Of a stretch of DNA of 8,516 nt, positions 1 to 6,348 are shown piece by piece. The translations under genes were made by a program, and so were the position numbers. Numbering within the stretch: position 1 is the first letter of the stretch; each line of letters starts with the position of its first letter. The DNA is from an uncultured Bacteroidales bacterium (GTDB taxonomy: Bacteria > Bacteroidota > Bacteroidia > Bacteroidales > Muribaculaceae), in the NCBI GenBank assembly GCA_900549375.1, contig URNY01000118.1, forward strand, positions 1 to 8,516. Direction: 5' to 3'. The notes under the pieces are model-generated. The model searched no databases. It was not told where the DNA came from and saw only the letters and a list, made by a program, of their open reading frames with translations.

Positions 1-1
1 C

Positions 2-700
2 ACCGTGCAGCTCCCGAGCGGACCTGTCCGCAACGCCCTCAATCTTTCAGGCAATCCCGGCAACCTCGGCAAGCTTGTATGCATCAAGGGTACCACCGGT
101 ACGAAATATTGTTCCGCCTACGGCGTGCGCTCCGTGAGCGCCTTCAACTGGGGCGACGTGGGAATCGACACCGGCGAAGAGCCTACACCGCCGACCCCGG
201 ATGTCCCCTCCGGCGAGACGATTTATTCGGCTCTCCCCGAAACGGCCGATCAGATAGACTGGACATTCGACAACACCGACATGCCCGCCGCCCTCAGCTA
301 TATCTGGAGCTGGAAAGACTATAACGGCAAGCATTATCTCAATGCAAGTGCCTATATGTCGGGTACAGCCAATGCCTCCACGGCATATGCCTATTCACCG
401 GTGATTTCGCTCGAAGGCTATAAGACAGTAGCATTCACGTTCGACCATGCCGCCAAATTCCAGACCACCATCAAGCAGCTCTGCAAGGCCGTGATCCGCG
501 AAGCCGGAACAACGCAATGGACCGAACTCGAGATTCCGGTATGGCCCGGCACTACAGGCTGGACATTCGTAAGCGCCGGAACCATCGATATCGACGCTTT
601 CGCAGGCAAGAAAGTGGAGATCGGCTTCAAATATGCCTCTACGGCTGAAGGCGCCGACACCTGGGAGATCAAAAATGTAAAAGTTACCGGAACAAAGTAA
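2..700 (+). CDS. C-terminal part of a DUF6359 / choice-of-anchor-J surface protein (5' end outside window)
   Basis: The reading frame is open from the left edge (base 2) to TAA at 698-700, giving 232 visible residues; the true start and any lipoprotein signal lie upstream. Visible residues 1-55 match the end of the DUF6359 (OB-fold-like) domain of the next gene: 'QLPSGPVRNALNLSGNPGNLGK' here corresponds to 'DLPQGSAFRKAVNLLDNPGVLGK' there. A Pro-rich linker (EEPTPPTPDVPSG) follows. Residues from about 85 to the end form a choice-of-anchor-J-like beta-sandwich (WTFDN, FDHAA-FQTT, GADTWE-KNVKVTG) that aligns almost without gaps with the downstream paralogue. By analogy it is probably an outer-membrane surface protein that binds a ligand; none can be named from sequence. 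The next gene starts 7 nt after the stop with no terminator between, so the two are very likely co-transcribed. The internal GTG at base 5 is not a credible start. The family call is solid; the function is unknown. Confidence 0.87.
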   Translation, partial: TVQLPSGPVRNALNLSGNPGNLGKLVCIKGTTGTKYCSAYGVRSVSAFNWGDVGIDTGEEPTPPTPDVPSGETIYSALPETADQIDWTFDNTDMPAALSYIWSWKDYNGKHYLNASAYMSGTANASTAYAYSPVISLEGYKTVAFTFDHAAKFQTTIKQLCKAVIREAGTTQWTELEIPVWPGTTGWTFVSAGTIDIDAFAGKKVEIGFKYASTAEGADTWEIKNVKVTGTK

Positions 701-707
701 AATTGCC

Positions 708-2489
708 ATGATTAAATTAAAATCCTTATATCTGGGAATGGCGGTGGCCGCGGCAGCGGGCCTCGCTTCATGCCAGGCCGATATGGATACCCCGGCTCTT
801 CAGGAGCCGATGGCTACCATGAAGGCCAACACCACCATCTCCGACTTCAAGACAGAATTCGCCGACAAAACGGTGAAATGCCCCATGAAGGATGAAGAGT
901 CGCAGACTCCCTATATCATCCATGGCCGCGTAGTATCGAGCGATGCTTCCGGCAACATCTACAAATCGATCGTGATCCAGGACGAGACTGCGGCTATCGC
1001 CCTATCCGTGAACCAGGGCTCCACCTATACCGACTATCGCATCGGTCAGGAGGTAGTGCTCAACGTGACGGGTCTCTACATCGGATATTACAACGGTCTG
1101 CAGCAGGTCGGCTGGTTTGACCTCTACAACGGCGAGCCCTCGCTCACGTTCATGGCCTGGGATCTCTTCCTCGCTCATTCCGAGAAGAACGGATTCCCCA
1201 ACCCCGATGTGCAGTATGTCGACCAGAACGCCGAATGGCCCGCCGACAATCCCTACTGCATCGTCACTACCTTCTCGCAGCTTCCCTCCACGGGCGAGGC
1301 GTTCCGCAACATGCAGAGCCAGCTTGTGGAATTCCGCAACGTCCATTTCCTGGAAGGGGGCAAGGAGACCTACGCTCCCTATCAGGAGAGCGTAAACCGC
1401 AAGCTTGTCGACGCCAACGGCCGCGAACTGATAGTACGCACTTCCGGATATTCCAACTTCTATAACGAAACTCTTCCCGAAGGGACCGGCACCGTCCGCG
1501 GTATCCTTTCCTATTACGGCACCGACTGGCAGCTTCTGCTCCGCGGGAAAGGGGACGTGATGATCACCAAGAAAGGTCAGAAAGAGGATCCCTACACCGT
1601 CGAGGAGGCCATGGAGGTAGAGAACCAGGGCGCTTCTGGCTGGGTCTCCGCCTTTATCGTGGGCTCGGTCAAGGCCGGCGTTACGGAGGTTAAATCCAAC
1701 AGCGATGTAATCTTCGGTTCCGAAGCCGAGATTGACAACAACATCCTTATCGCAGCCTCTGCCGATGAGAAAGACTGGACGAAGTGTCTGGCCGTTGATC
1801 TTCCGCAGGGCTCAGCCTTCCGCAAGGCCGTGAACCTGCTCGACAATCCGGGCGTCCTCGGCAAGAAGATCGTTGTAAGCGGTAATCTTTCCAGCTATCT
1901 CGGCATGCCCGGTATCACCGGCAACGGAGGCACGGGCAACGATGTGGAGGTTGAAGGCGTCACGATCGGCGGCGAGACCCCCGAACCTCCGACACCCGGC
2001 GCATCGGTTTACGAAGGACTCGTGGAGAACGCCGACGACTGGACATTCGACAATGTCACCGTTCCCGAGGCTGCTTCCACCTACGGCATCTGGCAGTGGG
2101 ACACAAGATATGCCACAAACCAGTATCTCAAGGCATCGGCATTTATCTCCAATACAGCCTATGAGTCGCTTTCGTATGCCGTGTCGCCGCTGATCGATCT
2201 GACCGGGTATAAATCGGCTTCGGTCAATTTCGACCATGCAGCCAGATTCCAGACCACGCTACGCGAACTTTGCGGTCTCGTAGTCAGGGAAGAGGGCGCT
2301 TCGACATGGACGGCACTGACAATCCCGACATGGCCCGAGGCAGGAGCCTGGACTTTCGCCAATTCCGGCGACATCAATCTTTCGGCTTATGCCGGCAAGA
2401 AGATTCAGATAGCGTTCAAATACGCTTCGAGCACTTCGGGCGCCGACACATGGGAAGTAAAGAATGTGAAAGTTACAGGTTCGAAATAA
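708..2489 (+). CDS. Surface lipoprotein with DUF5689, DUF6359 (OB-fold-like) and choice-of-anchor-J domains
   Basis: This 593-residue protein starts at ATG 708, supported by a lipoprotein signal peptide: basic MIKLK, an Ala-rich core, and lipobox L19-A20-S21-C22. Asp residues follow shortly after the Cys (QADMD), as is often seen in surface-exposed Bacteroidetes lipoproteins. Residues about 40-290 resemble DUF5689 ('TISDFKTEF', 'IHGRVVSSDASGNIYKSIVIQD', 'YRIGQEV'), a pattern of OB-fold proteins. Residues about 295-420 resemble DUF6359 (YTVEEAMEVENQG-GWVSAFIVGSV). A Pro linker lies at 421-433, and a choice-of-anchor-J-type beta-sandwich at about 440-593. The last 150 or so residues are closely similar to the partial gene upstream, so the pair arose by duplication. 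It is probably anchored in the outer membrane facing outward. OB folds commonly bind nucleic acid or sugars. Since three secreted nucleases follow, nucleic-acid binding is a reasonable but unproven inference. A strong terminator follows the stop, so this is the last gene of its operon. Confidence 0.93.
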   Translation: MIKLKSLYLGMAVAAAAGLASCQADMDTPALQEPMATMKANTTISDFKTEFADKTVKCPMKDEESQTPYIIHGRVVSSDASGNIYKSIVIQDETAAIALSVNQGSTYTDYRIGQEVVLNVTGLYIGYYNGLQQVGWFDLYNGEPSLTFMAWDLFLAHSEKNGFPNPDVQYVDQNAEWPADNPYCIVTTFSQLPSTGEAFRNMQSQLVEFRNVHFLEGGKETYAPYQESVNRKLVDANGRELIVRTSGYSNFYNETLPEGTGTVRGILSYYGTDWQLLLRGKGDVMITKKGQKEDPYTVEEAMEVENQGASGWVSAFIVGSVKAGVTEVKSNSDVIFGSEAEIDNNILIAASADEKDWTKCLAVDLPQGSAFRKAVNLLDNPGVLGKKIVVSGNLSSYLGMPGITGNGGTGNDVEVEGVTIGGETPEPPTPGASVYEGLVENADDWTFDNVTVPEAASTYGIWQWDTRYATNQYLKASAFISNTAYESLSYAVSPLIDLTGYKSASVNFDHAARFQTTLRELCGLVVREEGASTWTALTIPTWPEAGAWTFANSGDINLSAYAGKKIQIAFKYASSTSGADTWEVKNVKVTGSK

Positions 2490-2506
2490 ACCTGCGTGAA
2501 ATAAGC

Positions 2507-2547
2507 AATAAGGCGATGTGTCCGCAGCGGCACGTCGCCTTATTTTT
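2507..2547 (+). terminator. Strong intrinsic (Rho-independent) terminator after the lipoprotein operon
   Basis: AATAAGGCGATGTG (2507-2520) pairs with CACGTCGCCTTATT (2531-2544). The 14-bp stem contains one T-G wobble and closes a 10-nt loop. The 3' arm runs directly into a T tract (TTTTT, 2543-2547). It begins 18 nt after the lipoprotein stop codon and separates that operon from the nuclease genes. Confidence 0.9.
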
Positions 2548-2604
2548 CACAACACTTTATCTTTCCTCAGGCAGTCCTGAAGTTTTTCTCCCGAGGTCTG
2601 AAAG

Positions 2605-2631
2605 TTTGCGCCGTCTCGCGCGTTATAATTG
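2605..2631 (+). promoter_or_regulatory. Possible Bacteroidetes-type promoter for the first nuclease
   Basis: TTTG at 2605-2608 could serve as a -33 element and TATAATTG at 2624-2631 as a -7 element (consensus TAnnTTTG, one mismatch). The 15-nt spacing is shorter than the usual 19-21, so either the upstream box is a different one or the match is partly fortuitous. The position, 17 nt before the ATG and just after a strong terminator, is where a promoter is needed. A weak hairpin (TCAGG/CCTGA, 2567-2580, followed by AGTTTTT) sits between the terminator and this site. Confidence 0.4.
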
Positions 2632-2648
2632 CAAAGAACCCGAAATTT

Positions 2649-4361
2649 ATGAAGAAATATTACCTTTTTCTCCTGCTGTCGCTATGTCTTGCCGGCAGCG
2701 CTTCGGCCGAATACAAGGCCGGATACTACGACAGGATGGACGGCAAGAGTGCGGCAGCGCTCAAAGCGGCCGCCAAAGAGTGTGTGAGCAAGCATCAGAT
2801 GCTCGGCTATTATGATCTGCCGAACTATTGGCAGTATTCAGATGTCTATCCCGAGCTTGTTGACGGCTGCAAACGCTGGTGGGATATGTATTCAGACGCG
2901 ATATATCTGATTCGCAAAGGGCAGAGCGGAAGAGACAGTTTTTCGGCCAACAGGATGCAGCGGGAGCACAGCGTGCCCAAATCATGGTGGAAACAGGGGG
3001 GAAGCGTGGAATATACGCCGGCCTATTCCGACATGTGGAATCTCTATCCCTCCGATGGAGCCGCCAACCAGGCCAAGTTGAATTATCCGCTCGGACTGAC
3101 GGCATCCACTTCCTTCAACAACGGCGTCACCAAGGTGGGCGGCGCGCAGACAGGCTATGGCGGCGGCAGTTCAAATGTATTCGAACCGGCCGATGAATAC
3201 AAGGGTGATTTCGCCCGCGCCTACATGTATGTCGCCACTGTCTACGACGACATTAACTGGGTGATAAACTATATGTATCGGAAAGAGGCCTATCCTACGC
3301 TCGTGCCCTGGGCCCGGGATATGCTTCTGCAGTGGTGCCGCATGGATCCCGTGGACCAGAAGGAGATCGACCGCAACAACGTTGTGGAGCAGTATCAGGG
3401 TAACCGCAACCCGTTTGTGGATTTCCCCAACCTTGCCGAATATATCTGGGGCACGCGCACCACGGAGATATTCTATATCAAGGATCAGGAGGGAAGCGAC
3501 CCGACACCGCCTATCACGGGCGATCCCGAGATAACGCAACCTGTCACGGGCGAAGCCCTCGACTTCGGTCAGGTGGCCGTAGGGCGTTCCGAGACCCGCG
3601 TCCTGCAGATTGTTGGTAAGAATCTCACATCTTCCCTCACGGTGAGGGTTATCGGTACCGACAGGGCACGTTTTGCGGTCGAGGCTACCTCGATTCCCGC
3701 CGCCACCATCAACCAGAATCAGGGTTATCTGCTCAACATCACATACAGCCCGACGACTACCGGAAGCCATAAGGCGGCCGTAACCCTTTCCGACGGCGGC
3801 ATCGAAGGTTCGATAAAGGTGGATCTTCAGGGTGAGGCACTCGACGCTCCGCAGATGACGGCCCTGACGGCCCTCGAGCCTTCCGACCTGACGGAGACCT
3901 CATACACGGCGCGCTGGAACGCACCCTCCAACGGCGAGATCGCCGACTATTACGTGCTTACCCGCACACGCCTCAACGGAGACAATCAGGAAACTGAAAC
4001 CTATGAGACGGGCGAAACGAGCTATACGCTTACCGACCGCCTTCCCGGTGTAGCCGAAACATATTACGTGCAGTATTCTCGACTCGGCATTCTTTCCCCC
4101 GTCTCCAACGAGATCTATGTGGCTGCAGGCAGTTCCGTGGAGGAGGTATGGCAGACGGCTCCCGTCAGGGTATTCCCGACTGAAGCCGGATTCATAGTCA
4201 GAGTTCCCGGCGAAGCGACACCTCTGCACGTCTACGATGTGAAAGGCACTGAGGTGATGGTCGTGGCCGCTCCCGAGGATGGATCGGAGTTCAACCTTCC
4301 GCAGGGAATCTATGTGGTGAGTGCCGAAGGGATGCGCCCCGTCAAGGTTGTGGTGCTGTAA
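2649..4361 (+). CDS. Secreted endonuclease I-family nuclease with Hydin-like and FN3 domains and T9SS-like tail
   Basis: This 570-residue protein has a Sec signal peptide (MKKYYLFLLLSLCLAGSASA, cleavage expected after A20). Residues 21-268 form an endonuclease I (EndA/Vvn/NucM) domain: R105-E106-H107 in 'REHSVPKSWW', then 'DMWNLYPSDGAANQAKLN' with N140, then GDFAR (186-190) and NRNPF-DFPNLAEYIWG (252-268). In the family the His is the general base, and the Glu and Asn hold the Mg2+ ion; these enzymes cut DNA, often also RNA, without sequence preference. Residues about 295-397 resemble a choice-of-anchor-D/Hydin Ig-like domain (LDFGQVAVGRSETRVLQI-YSPTTTGSHKAAVTLSD). Residues about 400-493 look like fibronectin type III, and about 505-570 like a T9SS type A sorting domain (VYDVKG-NLPQGIYVV-KVVVL). 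It is the first of three tandem nuclease paralogues and differs most from the others in its downstream domains. It is expected to act at or outside the cell surface. The proteobacterial enzymes contain several disulfides; the mature catalytic domain here has only C45, C74 and C230. Confidence 0.93.
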   Translation: MKKYYLFLLLSLCLAGSASAEYKAGYYDRMDGKSAAALKAAAKECVSKHQMLGYYDLPNYWQYSDVYPELVDGCKRWWDMYSDAIYLIRKGQSGRDSFSANRMQREHSVPKSWWKQGGSVEYTPAYSDMWNLYPSDGAANQAKLNYPLGLTASTSFNNGVTKVGGAQTGYGGGSSNVFEPADEYKGDFARAYMYVATVYDDINWVINYMYRKEAYPTLVPWARDMLLQWCRMDPVDQKEIDRNNVVEQYQGNRNPFVDFPNLAEYIWGTRTTEIFYIKDQEGSDPTPPITGDPEITQPVTGEALDFGQVAVGRSETRVLQIVGKNLTSSLTVRVIGTDRARFAVEATSIPAATINQNQGYLLNITYSPTTTGSHKAAVTLSDGGIEGSIKVDLQGEALDAPQMTALTALEPSDLTETSYTARWNAPSNGEIADYYVLTRTRLNGDNQETETYETGETSYTLTDRLPGVAETYYVQYSRLGILSPVSNEIYVAAGSSVEEVWQTAPVRVFPTEAGFIVRVPGEATPLHVYDVKGTEVMVVAAPEDGSEFNLPQGIYVVSAEGMRPVKVVVL

Positions 4362-4384
4362 TTGCCGGAGTTGTTTTGACTCTG

Positions 4385-4584
4385 TAATTGATAAGTAGCT
4401 AAGAAAAATTAAACGATATAAGTAACTAATGAAATCTTGAACGCTAAAGCTCGTTCTTTTTGGCCGCTTTTGGTTTGTCATTCAGTCGAATATATTAATA
4501 TTCTCCTTCATTCCGCACCAAAATCGACTCAAAAATAACTTCGCTTTATCTGTTCATTAATTATTCTTAGCTACTTATAAGTTA
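4385..4584. repeat. 200-bp intergenic element with long terminal inverted repeats (MITE-like or palindromic repeat)
   Basis: The core ATAAGTAGCTAAGAA at 4391-4405 is perfectly repeated in inverse orientation at 4564-4578. The matching arms extend to 22 bp (4391-4412 against 4557-4578, one mismatch) and, with lower identity, to 28 bp (4385-4412 against 4557-4584, about 25 of 28). A second direct copy of the 12-mer with one change (ATAAGTAACTAA, 4418-4429) lies 27 nt inside the left arm. The interior has two smaller inverted repeats: TTTTGGT 4468-4474 with ACCAAAA 4517-4523, and AGTCGA 4484-4489 with TCGACT 4524-4529. It also has a short hairpin GAACG/CGTTC (4439-4456) followed by TTTTT (4457-4461) that might terminate transcription of the preceding gene. 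The segment is visibly AT-rich compared with the flanking genes. No target-site duplication is apparent and no transposase is present. It could be a non-autonomous mobile element, a REP-like repeat, or a structured RNA or regulatory segment. Confidence 0.7.
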
Positions 4585-4600
4585 AAAAAGAGGGCTAAAA

Positions 4601-4631
4601 TTGCTTTTATTAGCCGAATTATATAATTTTG
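4601..4631 (+). promoter_or_regulatory. Bacteroidetes-type promoter for the second nuclease gene
   Basis: TAATTTTG at 4624-4631 is an exact match to the Bacteroidetes primary sigma -7 consensus TAnnTTTG. TTG at 4601-4603, 20 nt upstream, fits the -33 element. Transcription would begin around 4635-4640, giving a leader of roughly 40 nt. It lies downstream of the inverted-repeat element and drives the gene starting at 4676, probably together with the third nuclease. The reading frame is open back to TTG 4601, but that stretch is this promoter and leader, not coding sequence. Confidence 0.68.
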
Positions 4632-4662
4632 TAGGTGGCGCCGATGCGCCGCCTATTTTTTT
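4632..4662 (+). terminator. Terminator-like GC-rich hairpin with T7 tract immediately before a start codon
   Basis: TAGGTGGCGC (4632-4641) pairs with GCGCCGCCTA (4646-4655), a 10-bp stem with one T-G wobble and a CGAT loop. Seven T residues follow (4656-4662). This is a textbook intrinsic terminator on the + strand, yet it ends only 13 nt before ATG 4676 and begins right after the -7 box. RNA started from that promoter would lack most of the 5' arm but could still form the inner GGCGC/GCGCC stem. RNA reading through from upstream would contain the full hairpin. It may therefore insulate the gene from upstream transcription, act as an attenuator, or stabilise the 5' end of the mRNA. Confidence 0.65.
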
Positions 4663-4675
4663 GAGAAAACCTATC

Positions 4676-6298
4676 ATGAAAACGCGAATAAGCAGTTATG
4701 CCGGCGCGGCAATATGCCTTTTATCGTCAGCACTTCCGACCTATGCGGAAGCGCCGGCCGGTTATTATGACTCGCTCGAAGGAAAATCGGGCGTGGCCCT
4801 TATGAAAGCCGTGAAGGCTATTGGTTTCAAGAACCACCGGACCATATCTTATGGAGATGCAACATGGAACGCATTCAGAAAAACCGATGTGCGTATAGTC
4901 AACGGCCGCGAATGCTGGTGGGATATGTACAGCAGCAATAATGTGGTCGTCTCTTCCGGCCATGGCGGCATGAACATCGAGCATTCGGTGGCCAACTCCT
5001 GGTGGGAAGGAACGAAGAATGACGCCTACAAAGATATTGTCCATCTCAATCCTTCCGATTCCTATGCCAACAACCGCAAAGGAAATTTCCCGCTTGGAGA
5101 GATTTCAGATGTGACATGGGACAATGGTGTCACTTTCGTTGGCAAGCCGGTCTCCGGGCAAGGCGGAGGCAGCGGAACAGTCTATGAGCCGCACGATGAC
5201 TATAAAGGGGATTTTGCCCGCGTGTTCATGTATATGTTCACGATCTATAGAGATATGGCGTGGGGAACCCGCTTCACATGGATGTACAATACCTCCTCCG
5301 ACGAGATGTTCAAGCCCTGGGCTTCGGCCTTGGTGCTGAAATGGTCGGCTAAAGATCCTGTCAGCCAGAAGGAGCGCGACCGCAACGACGGCATCATGGC
5401 CACGCAGGGAAACCGCAATCCCTTCATCGACCTTCCCGACCTCGCCGATTATATCTGGGGCTCTAAAAAGGGTCAGCCCTATCATGTCGACGGCACCCAC
5501 ACGCCCGATAATCCCGATAACCCCGATAATCCTGATAATCCTGATAACCCGGATAACCCGGACAACCCGGACACTCCTGACATTCCCGAGAATCCCGATC
5601 TGACTCCCGGCACGTATGTGCTTGTGGCTTCGCAGACCGATATCCGCGCCGGCGAGCACTATCTGATTCTTGGATCTGACTCCCATGTGGCGATGAGCCT
5701 TGAGCAAAATAAAGATAAGACATATTTCGAGCCCACAGAGACTGTGGATATTGACGGAAATGTGATTAAGAACGCTCCCTCTGATGCGGCTCTGATAACA
5801 CTGGAGACGAAGGATGACGGCTACGCTCTCCGGGCTTCCGATCTCGCCGGCAATCAAAAAGGATATCTCTTCAGTTCGGCGGTGAAGACAATCAATCTTA
5901 CAGATTATTCCACAACTCAGGGTGTGAAGGCTAAACTCACATACTCCGCTCAGGGTGTATCGGTAGTATACGGCTCTTCGGTAAGCTCCGGCTCCGGTGC
6001 GTTGTATTACAATAAGAGTGCTACCCGTTTCACCACATATACGTCGAGCGGACAAGAGCGCCTTGATTTCTACCGCAAGGTCAAGGAGAGTTCCGATGTG
6101 GAGGAAACCGTGGAGGATGCCATGATCGAAGACGACAGTTGCCTCGTGGAGGTATGGGGAAACAATATCCTCGTGCCCGACGGTGCCCGCATTTTCGACC
6201 TCAACGGTCGGGAAGTGAACGGCCGCAACCTCGCCCGCGGCATCTATCTCGTATCGAAACCGACGTTCCGCAAGACCGTCAAGGTGATGGTGAAATAA
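4676..6298 (+). CDS. Secreted endonuclease I-family nuclease with PDN-repeat linker, beta-rich module and T9SS-like tail
   Basis: The start is set at ATG 4676 (540 residues). The signal peptide MKTRISSYAGAAICLLSSAL..TYA begins here, with cleavage expected after A24, and the frame upstream runs through a promoter and hairpin. The mature start EAPAGYYDSLEGKSG matches both neighbouring nucleases. The catalytic domain (25-262) shows I101-E102-H103 in 'NIEHSVANSWW', N132 in 'HLNPSDSYANNRKGN', GDFAR (178-182) and NRNPFIDLPDLADYIWG (246-262). These are the family's metal-binding Glu/Asn and catalytic His, so activity is expected. The usual REHxxP motif reads IEHSVA here. Residues 277-309 are an acidic, Pro-rich PDN-repeat linker. 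Residues about 312-468 form a beta-rich module (YVLVASQTDI...GYLFSS...RFTTYTSSGQERLDFYRK) that recurs in the next gene; I cannot name its family. Residues about 488-540 resemble a T9SS type A sorting tail (IFDLNGREV-RGIYLV-KVMVK). The next nuclease starts 50 nt downstream with no terminator between, suggesting co-transcription. Confidence 0.93.
   Translation: MKTRISSYAGAAICLLSSALPTYAEAPAGYYDSLEGKSGVALMKAVKAIGFKNHRTISYGDATWNAFRKTDVRIVNGRECWWDMYSSNNVVVSSGHGGMNIEHSVANSWWEGTKNDAYKDIVHLNPSDSYANNRKGNFPLGEISDVTWDNGVTFVGKPVSGQGGGSGTVYEPHDDYKGDFARVFMYMFTIYRDMAWGTRFTWMYNTSSDEMFKPWASALVLKWSAKDPVSQKERDRNDGIMATQGNRNPFIDLPDLADYIWGSKKGQPYHVDGTHTPDNPDNPDNPDNPDNPDNPDNPDTPDIPENPDLTPGTYVLVASQTDIRAGEHYLILGSDSHVAMSLEQNKDKTYFEPTETVDIDGNVIKNAPSDAALITLETKDDGYALRASDLAGNQKGYLFSSAVKTINLTDYSTTQGVKAKLTYSAQGVSVVYGSSVSSGSGALYYNKSATRFTTYTSSGQERLDFYRKVKESSDVEETVEDAMIEDDSCLVEVWGNNILVPDGARIFDLNGREVNGRNLARGIYLVSKPTFRKTVKVMVK
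5504..5602 (+). repeat. In-frame 9-nt tandem repeat encoding a Pro-Asp-Asn linker
   Basis: The 9-nt unit CCCGATAAT and its synonymous variants encode seven consecutive PDN triplets (5504-5566). Four degenerate triplets follow (PDT, PDI, PEN, PDL) up to 5602. It separates the catalytic domain from the beta-rich module of the second nuclease. Since the unit is a multiple of three, slippage would change linker length without breaking the frame. The first and third nucleases have no comparable repeat at this point. Confidence 0.9.
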
Positions 6299-6348
6299 AG
6301 TATTAAAAACTTCTGATAAATAAACTCCCCTTAATATCTTATACCGAC

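Noticed and set aside
2270..2815. Plus-strand 181-codon frame bridging the lipoprotein end and the first nuclease start
   Set aside because: It overlaps two well-supported genes in another frame and runs through the strong terminator. Its composition is unlike a real protein.
3171..3770. Minus-strand open frame (199 codons) opposite the first nuclease
   Set aside because: It is antisense to the nuclease and Hydin-like regions, with no recognisable motif. Its position is explained by the GC-rich third positions of the + strand gene.
4482..4511. Nine-codon minus-strand frame (MKENINIFD) ending directly before the ATG at 4481
   Set aside because: It is too short to support as a gene or leader peptide from one sequence. 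It is only worth checking if other copies of the repeat element conserve it.
4601..4675. Upstream extension of the second nuclease from the TTG at 4601
   Set aside because: The extension translates a consensus promoter and a terminator-like hairpin. The signal peptide and the match to the paralogues begin at ATG 4676.
5105..6055. Long minus-strand open frame (316 codons) opposite the second nuclease
   Set aside because: It is antisense to a well-supported gene and includes the reverse reading of the PDN repeat (low-complexity Ile/Arg/Val). It has no recognisable domain or leader.
6299..6348. Possible promoter or hairpin between the second and third nucleases (TATTAA/TTAATA, TATCTTAT)
   Set aside because: The match to TAnnTTTG is poor, there is no -33 box at the right distance, and the hairpin is short and AT-only. 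Co-transcription is the simpler reading.
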